Source: Mermis nigrescens (Eukaryota > Nematoda > Enoplea > Mermithida > Mermithidae). Taken from it: a DNA stretch of 64,000 bases. Below the pieces are notes generated by a model. That model had not been told where the DNA came from. It saw only the letters and a list, made by a program, of their open reading frames with translations, and did no database searches. The stretch lies in NCBI GenBank assembly GCA_036768485.1, contig JAVLUZ010000145.1:19842706-19906705 (forward strand), given 5' to 3'. Positions 58,691 to 64,000 of the stretch are shown here, piece after piece (positions within the stretch are counted from its first letter, which is position 1; every line of letters begins with the position of its first letter). The position numbers and the translations under genes are program-made.

Positions 58691-60807
58691 CCATTTTAAT
58701 CAGCATGATTTGAGTACATCAGTCAGTAAACACATACAGTTAGATGTCACAATAATGACAGCAGTCCAAGCACGCGGAAAACAACATTGTTCTAAACATC
58801 AGCATTATTTTCCATAAAACAAGACAACTTTACCTTATTTAAAGAGAACAAAGGTTTTCAGCATCAACTTCACGCAATTATTGAGTGTTAAGAACACTTA
58901 CGCTCAAATTCGTAATCGTGACGTTACATGGAACATTTTAGAAAATTTAATTTGCAGTGTAAACTATACATAATTACTGCGTGTATGGAAAACATACAGT
59001 CAGATTCGGAATTCTAACCTTACGAAACATAGCTTTTGCAACGCCCCGGAAGTAAAATAAATTGGCTGTGTAAACTAGAAATTTACAATAAATCAATAGG
59101 GCAAACTTCACACAACTACTAGGTGTATATAAAAAGAACTGTGAGATTGATAATTCTGACGTTACGTAGAACATTTTGAAAAAAGATTGAGCTTCTGCAA
59201 GGCTCTAGAACTGAAGTTAATTTGCAGTGTAAACTTTACACAACCACAAAGTGTATAGAATATTTTAGTCGGATTCGTGATTCTGATATTACTCTGATAT
59301 TACGATCAACAATTATGAAAAAATTTAGTCTCCCCAATGACCTGATGATAAATAAATATTAGATGTAAACGACTTTACACCACTGTTGAGAGTAAACAGA
59401 GGTGCCCAACCAGCGTAATACGTTCGATTTCTGAGACATTTTTACAATTGAGATCATGTCCACACTCATTACCGGAGAAGTTGGCAGAAAAAAACAAGAC
59501 ATAAACACGTTTAACACACCCAATTTTTGACTTTACACCTCCCGAAAAAGCTAAATATTGATGTAAATGAACGTAATTTGCGCTGTGACGTGTACCCCTT
59601 AGAAAAAACTATAGTTTCATTCCATTCGACCTATCCTAACTTCTAAACGGAGAAAGTGGTGAACAGAAAAATGGACAAAAGCGTATTTTTCCAACATTTA
59701 ACATATTGTAAACTTTAAAAATCTGAACTCAACTCCCCATTAAGTGTAAAGAAATTCGGTTTGGGCCGGATTTTAGCCTTTGAATCGCAGTACGTTCGCA
59801 CGTGGAAAACTTCTGTTCTGCAAAATGTTTGAGATATTTACTAATCAAAATAGGAAAAAAACGTGTATTTTCGCCTATTTTACACCCCTAATTTCGAAAT
59901 TTACACCCCTATAAATAATTCTTTTTTAAACGTGGTTTGCTGCGACGTGTAGTCATTAAAAGGTACTTTATTTCTATTTTATTGCTGATAGAACTTTTAA
60001 TAATGCCTGAATAATGAAAGGGACTGTAAAGATATGTATCATCTTGACTTATAGGCGGAAAAGTTGGCAATGAAATCTTGACAAAATCTGTTTTTTACAT
60101 CATCCGCTAGAGTGTAAAGTTTACGCCCCTAGATCTAAATCCATATTGAATGTACAAAAGTTTGCTGGTAAACAGAAAGTAGCCCTTAAGTCGTAGTACA
60201 TTTCTGTCAGAAAAATTCTTTTGGACTCATAACTAGAGATGTGTTGTCAGACATCAAGAAGGCAAAACGCGACCAAAATCTGTCTTTACACCCACTAATT
60301 TTTACACTTTTTGCACTCCCTCTCTAGACCTAATGCGAAATTTAAAAAAACAAAAAGTGACATCTGGAGAATTCCTTTTTCTGTAAATCTATGCCATTAA
60401 ATTGTGTGAGTCATTCAAACTGAGTTGTCTACAAGTTCGGAAAAAAGTGACTAAATTTTCTATATGTTATAACGTTACGCAAAAAGTTTACACGTCCTTT
60501 ACACAGTCGGTGTTGAGTGAAAAAAGCAAAAAACACCGCAGCAAATTTTTTTATTATCTTTCGTTTTAAAAAACTGCTATCGCGCTACCTATGATAAAAT
60601 ATAAGATTTTTTCGGTCAAGTCACTTATTACTTAAATCTATCTTGTATAAAAAAATGAAAAATGGCAGACAATCCTTGATTTCATTAATTATTCAACACA
60701 AAGATAATTTTCTAACATGTAAATAATATAAATTCTGGGAGTTCAGATTTGAAAATGTCTATTGTCTTTTGTGGGCTTAAAAACGATAGGTAGTAGTCAA
60801 GGGCTCT

Positions 60808-61285
60808 TACTGGCAGATCTAGGACTTTTCTAAGGGGTGACGACGGTACCCCAACTTTACCGAAACAGTCAAAAATAGGTCCGAAAATTTGTCCTTCACG
60901 TGCCAAATAGCATTTTTTAGGCATTTTACATTGTCTACAATTATTTCAAATCACATTTGACACGACGCTTTTTCGAAAAATTTTGAAATTTTTGACAATC
61001 TGTGCAAAAAAACCATTAAATTTCTTAGAATTAAGCGGAAATCCGGCACGGAGCGCAGGAAAGTTTGTGAAATTTAAGCGGAAGGACGTTTAGAAGCTCG
61101 GCTGAATTTCCTGTATTTGTAGCATTTGGCGCGAAATATCGAAAATTTTTAAAAGTTATGCTTTAAACTAGAAGAAATCTATGCTGAAATACCTGTTCTT
61201 ACTCTCGAACCTATTCTTTATTTCGCCTAATGTTCTAGGCCGATGGGGAGTAGCCACCTCCCCCGCCTTCTTAAATTCGGCCCCT
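60808..61285. mobile_element. Possible hAT-like element
   Basis: Left end CTGGCAGATCTAGGAC, right end reversed CAGGGGCCGAATTTAAG. The interior resembles 35500-35720 and 53150-53420 (TAGGTCCGAAAATTTG, GAGCGCAGGAAAG). No clean target duplication. Confidence 0.45.
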
Positions 61286-62204
61286 GAGAGCAATATTTTT
61301 TACACTTCTCTGCGATGCTCGTTTATTATCACATAAAAACGTAAAAAATATATAAAAATTTTGAAAAAAATTTAGTAAATTGAATATAGTTGAAAGAATA
61401 TATAGTCGAAAATTGAGTTGTAATATGGCACAAAACACCGAAAAATGTACACTTTTGAGCTAAAAGCCTTCAATTAAGAATGCATATTATCACGATTTTT
61501 TAGGAAATCGAAAATTCTTGGCTATCGGCAGATGCTGCGCAAGGGACTGCACTGCAGTCATTCTAAAAGTCAAACGAAAACACCTCTCAGAAACTTTTTG
61601 GAGATAGTACAACCCGTATTTTCCGATGTTTTTTAAGATACTCAATCTATTTGGATCGTAAAATTCTGATTTAAAAAATTATTTTCATCAAAACAGACCG
61701 TAAAAGTGTCATTTCTGGTCGAGCTTCGAGAAAGACTGAAAATACTTCCCAAATGACGCGAAGCGCCGAAAATTTGAAGAGTTGTGACAAGCAGATGCAA
61801 TTTTTTCTATTTTTTCCGTGCATCGTCTTACGTTTTAAAGATTTTTGCGGCTAGGGGCCCTGCAACAGAGGGGATGGGAGTGATCTCCCACCCAAAGTCG
61901 GGCGTCCACCCAAGCCAGAAAAATTTTGACCCCCCCCTCCCGATTTAAAAAAAATCGAATTTTTTGGCTGTGTTTAGGCGTTTTTTGGCCGTTACCAAAA
62001 ATTTGGAGGTCATTTAGCCCCCCCCCCTACGAATGGCCGGGACTCCCCTAACTTCGAGCCGTTACATGTATGGGCCCTGCCCCTTAAGTGCGTTCCTGTG
62101 ACCCCACCCCAACCACTCCACAAGAACGCGTATGACCACGATTTAGTTTGCTTTTGAACAATCTTTTAATTCAAACGCTTGATATAACGAGATTTTATTT
62201 GGTG

Positions 62205-62275
62205 GGTCTACTAATATAGTGGGTCTAAAGAAATTTTTTCTGTGGGTCTACGATACAGTGGGTCGATCGTTTGTG
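62205..62275. repeat. Remnant of GTGGGTCTA minisatellite
   Basis: Four spaced copies of GTGGGTCTA with differing fillers, recalling the GGTGGGTCTAGCGGGAC arms at 4495-4705. Confidence 0.5.
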
Positions 62276-62454
62276 TGATCACAGATGATGCGCTCTTGAT
62301 CCAATCTATTTACATCGAATAATAAAGACAGACAAGCTGCTATATGATGAAGAAAAAGAACTTATGATGGCAGTCATAACTTTTCGACGAAACGCACACA
62401 CTTCTGCAAATAAGTTAATCACGACTTTTTTATGCGAATCGGATTATTCAAGCC

Positions 62455-62605
62455 AAACTTAATTCTGGCCTAAGTCTGGCTTAAAATAAAAAGTCAGGAT
62501 GATCCTGACTTCTGACTGAAGCCAGGCTTAAGCCACACTTTACAGAAAGCGATAATCCAGGCTTAAGCCGCGCTCAGCTTTAAGCCAAGGTTAAACCTGT
62601 TTATA
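62455..62605. repeat. GGCTTAAGCC inverted-repeat cluster
   Basis: Dense alternating GGCTTAAG and CTTAAGCC motifs, bracketed by AAAGCGGGCACAG. Similar motifs in the AhR intron at 44300-44480 suggest an old element with palindromic ends. Confidence 0.5.
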
Positions 62606-63492
62606 GAAAGCGGGCACAGAGAGCATTTGATCTGACTTTGTGATGAAACAACTAATCGGACTTTAGCTGGTCAGCATTTGTACTACTACTACTACGAATT
62701 AAAACAACATCAACGTAACGGGTTTGAGCATCAAAACTACACTTTTTCTAGAGAAACAAAATGCATTAAAGGTCAAAAAGACAATGCTATAAGTGAATAA
62801 AAAATCAATGGTTACATAGATAATTGATCAATTGCGCGAATAGCCTCCATTTAAATTGCATCTTAGCACGTAAACTTAAATATTAGGCATTTGTGGAAGC
62901 ACGTCGCGGGTCCTAAAAATTCTTACTTTTTCAGAATTACAGATCATACTGATGTAGGATTTTGCAGAAGACAGAGAAATTTTTCGCATGCCTTGAATGA
63001 TTTGCGATATGATGCAACAATATTTTTTTAATATTGCGACAAGCCTCTAAACCATTCAATATTTCTTTCAGTAAGAAATGGGGGAAAGAAAGTATCGTTC
63101 GTCGACCTCAATTTTATTCAAAACCACAAAAAACTCAAAACCTCAAAATCAACCTCGATCGACCTCAAACTCAAAAACCTAAAAGAACTTAATACTTGAG
63201 CTTTCTATGCAAATTTCAGCGCTCTTAGAAGACCTTTTAACTTGATTTATCTTCCGTTTAATCGACACTTATTAAACATGCTCAGGCAGAGATATCGGTA
63301 GTCAATTGCTAATAATAAAACATTTTTCCTGAAAGGCATGACACGTGAATGATTAGTCGGCAAACATCATCTGCCCTCTTCCACTCAATATAACCCAAAG
63401 GGAGCGTGCAGCTTCGAATGGCTTGAAAAAGCATACAAAGGTGCCAAAACGCTAATCTTAAGCTGGCGAAAAACAGATCAATTACTCTCAAG
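62606..63492. other. No gene recognised
   Basis: AT-rich sequence with CTCAAAACCTC-type short repeats at 63110-63185. A minus-strand frame at 63309-63491 has no supporting feature. Confidence 0.4.
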
Positions 63493-63715
63493 ATGAGACT
63501 TATTTCTTACCGTACACACTCACTCCCGAAACGAATCAGCGTAACACGTACTGTAGATCCATTGGCTTGGGTTATTATATTCGGTTTTTACTGGGTAATC
63601 ATGCGGAGAGAGAAGGTTGGCCAACCGTCAAGAGGGGCAACCGCAGCATGGAGTAGATCCTTAGATCCTAGATCTTTTCCGGGGGACAAAGAACGTGTCA
63701 AAGGACAAAAGGTAT
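63493..63715 (+). CDS. Possible first exon of an unrecognised membrane protein
   Basis: Starts at ATG 63493 in a fair context (TCAAGATGAG) and stays open 77 codons. Residues about 24-40 form a hydrophobic segment (LAWVIIFGFYWVIM) flanked by RR and K on the inner side, suggesting a single membrane span with a basic cytosolic tail (MRREKVGQPSRG). A GTATGG donor at about 63712-63713 follows GGACAAAAG, so the exon may continue beyond the window. The base composition is richer in G and C than nearby DNA. The opposite strand is also open (63588-63815). No family recognised. Confidence 0.3.
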
Positions 63716-64000
63716 GGAATACATAACTTAGCGCTTGCTTGGATTTGAATGGTAGCAGGTCTTGTACAAAACGCGGTGCATTGATACTATAAGTGATATT
63801 AATGGTGTGTGCCACAAAACATTAAGTAACACGCGACAAAAAATAATACACTCCCGCTGGGCTATCTATTTAATCGAACTGTTTTATTGCGAAATTCACC
63901 CTTTCTTATCTTTCACGCCGTTCGTTCCACATGCAATGCACGTGTAAGGATATTGGCTATTCTTACTGTAGCCATTAGCTAAGTTACTGTACGATCCGCA

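Larger units (their letters stand above)
55600..60600. mobile_element. Five-kilobase palindrome (foldback element)
   Basis: The left arm (about 55600-57880) and right arm (about 58690-60600) are imperfect reverse complements: for example CTTGGACTGCTGTCATTATTG (first 20 bases matched) near 57800 pairs with its reverse complement near 58760. The centre is a smaller inverted-repeat element (57878-58690, arms of about 170 bp, GTACTAGCAAAG ends). Arms are built from recurring blocks with GTGTAAAGTTTACA-like motifs. The left arm has extra sequence near 56100-56400, including a tRNA-like stretch. No intact protein-coding frame; the core frames at 58078-58308 are broken in the 7.9-kb copy. Confidence 0.8.

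Overview
This is a metazoan, intron-rich, AT-rich genomic window dominated by non-autonomous DNA transposons. No bacterial or viral gene organisation is visible. The one gene I can name with confidence is an aryl-hydrocarbon-receptor (AhR) bHLH-PAS transcription factor on the + strand. Six exons are supported between 33493 and 52131, with consistent splice phases. In conserved stretches (LRI-N-x-x-GKL after the PAS-A linker, LVYRLVS in PAS-B, E-[IV]-EG after PAS-B) it resembles, from memory, nematode AHR-1 more than insect spineless or vertebrate AhR. I therefore infer a nematode, probably one with a large repeat-rich genome. The species cannot be fixed from sequence alone.

Layout. (1) 1-5555: the 3' part of an unrecognised Cys-rich repeat gene, with an exon at 18-271, a 5.1-kb intron and a terminal exon at 5410-5555. 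(2) About 445-29640: three tandem copies (A, B, C) of a roughly 10-kb segment that begins inside this intron. Only the terminal exon was carried along, and it has decayed in copies B and C. Each copy carries its own later insertions, so filled and empty sites can be compared inside the window. These include a 2.7-kb element with inverted 17-bp minisatellite ends, elements with 20-bp minisatellites, several elements with exact 8-bp target duplications, a 5'-truncated non-LTR retroposon and a small possible membrane-protein ORF. (3) 29640-33490: sequence upstream of the AhR exons, or its first intron, with at least four small inverted-repeat elements. (4) 33493-52131: the AhR gene. Its 9.5-kb second intron and 4.2-kb PAS linker intron are packed with hAT-like, TA-flanked and foldback elements. 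(5) 52132-64000: downstream repeats, including a palindrome of about 5 kb (55600-60600) that also has a half copy in an AhR intron (45155-48540) and a partial copy in unit A (about 6229-8281). A possible unrelated membrane-protein exon lies at 63493-63715.

Two patterns stand out. One is a set of elements whose inverted ends are arrays of related 17-bp or 20-bp minisatellites, architecturally like foldback/Galileo elements. The other is the Cys-rich module C-x(4,5)-C-x(12-14)-CC with a triplicated terminal exon. The coding annotations rest on reading frames, motif conservation and splice phase. No database search was possible.
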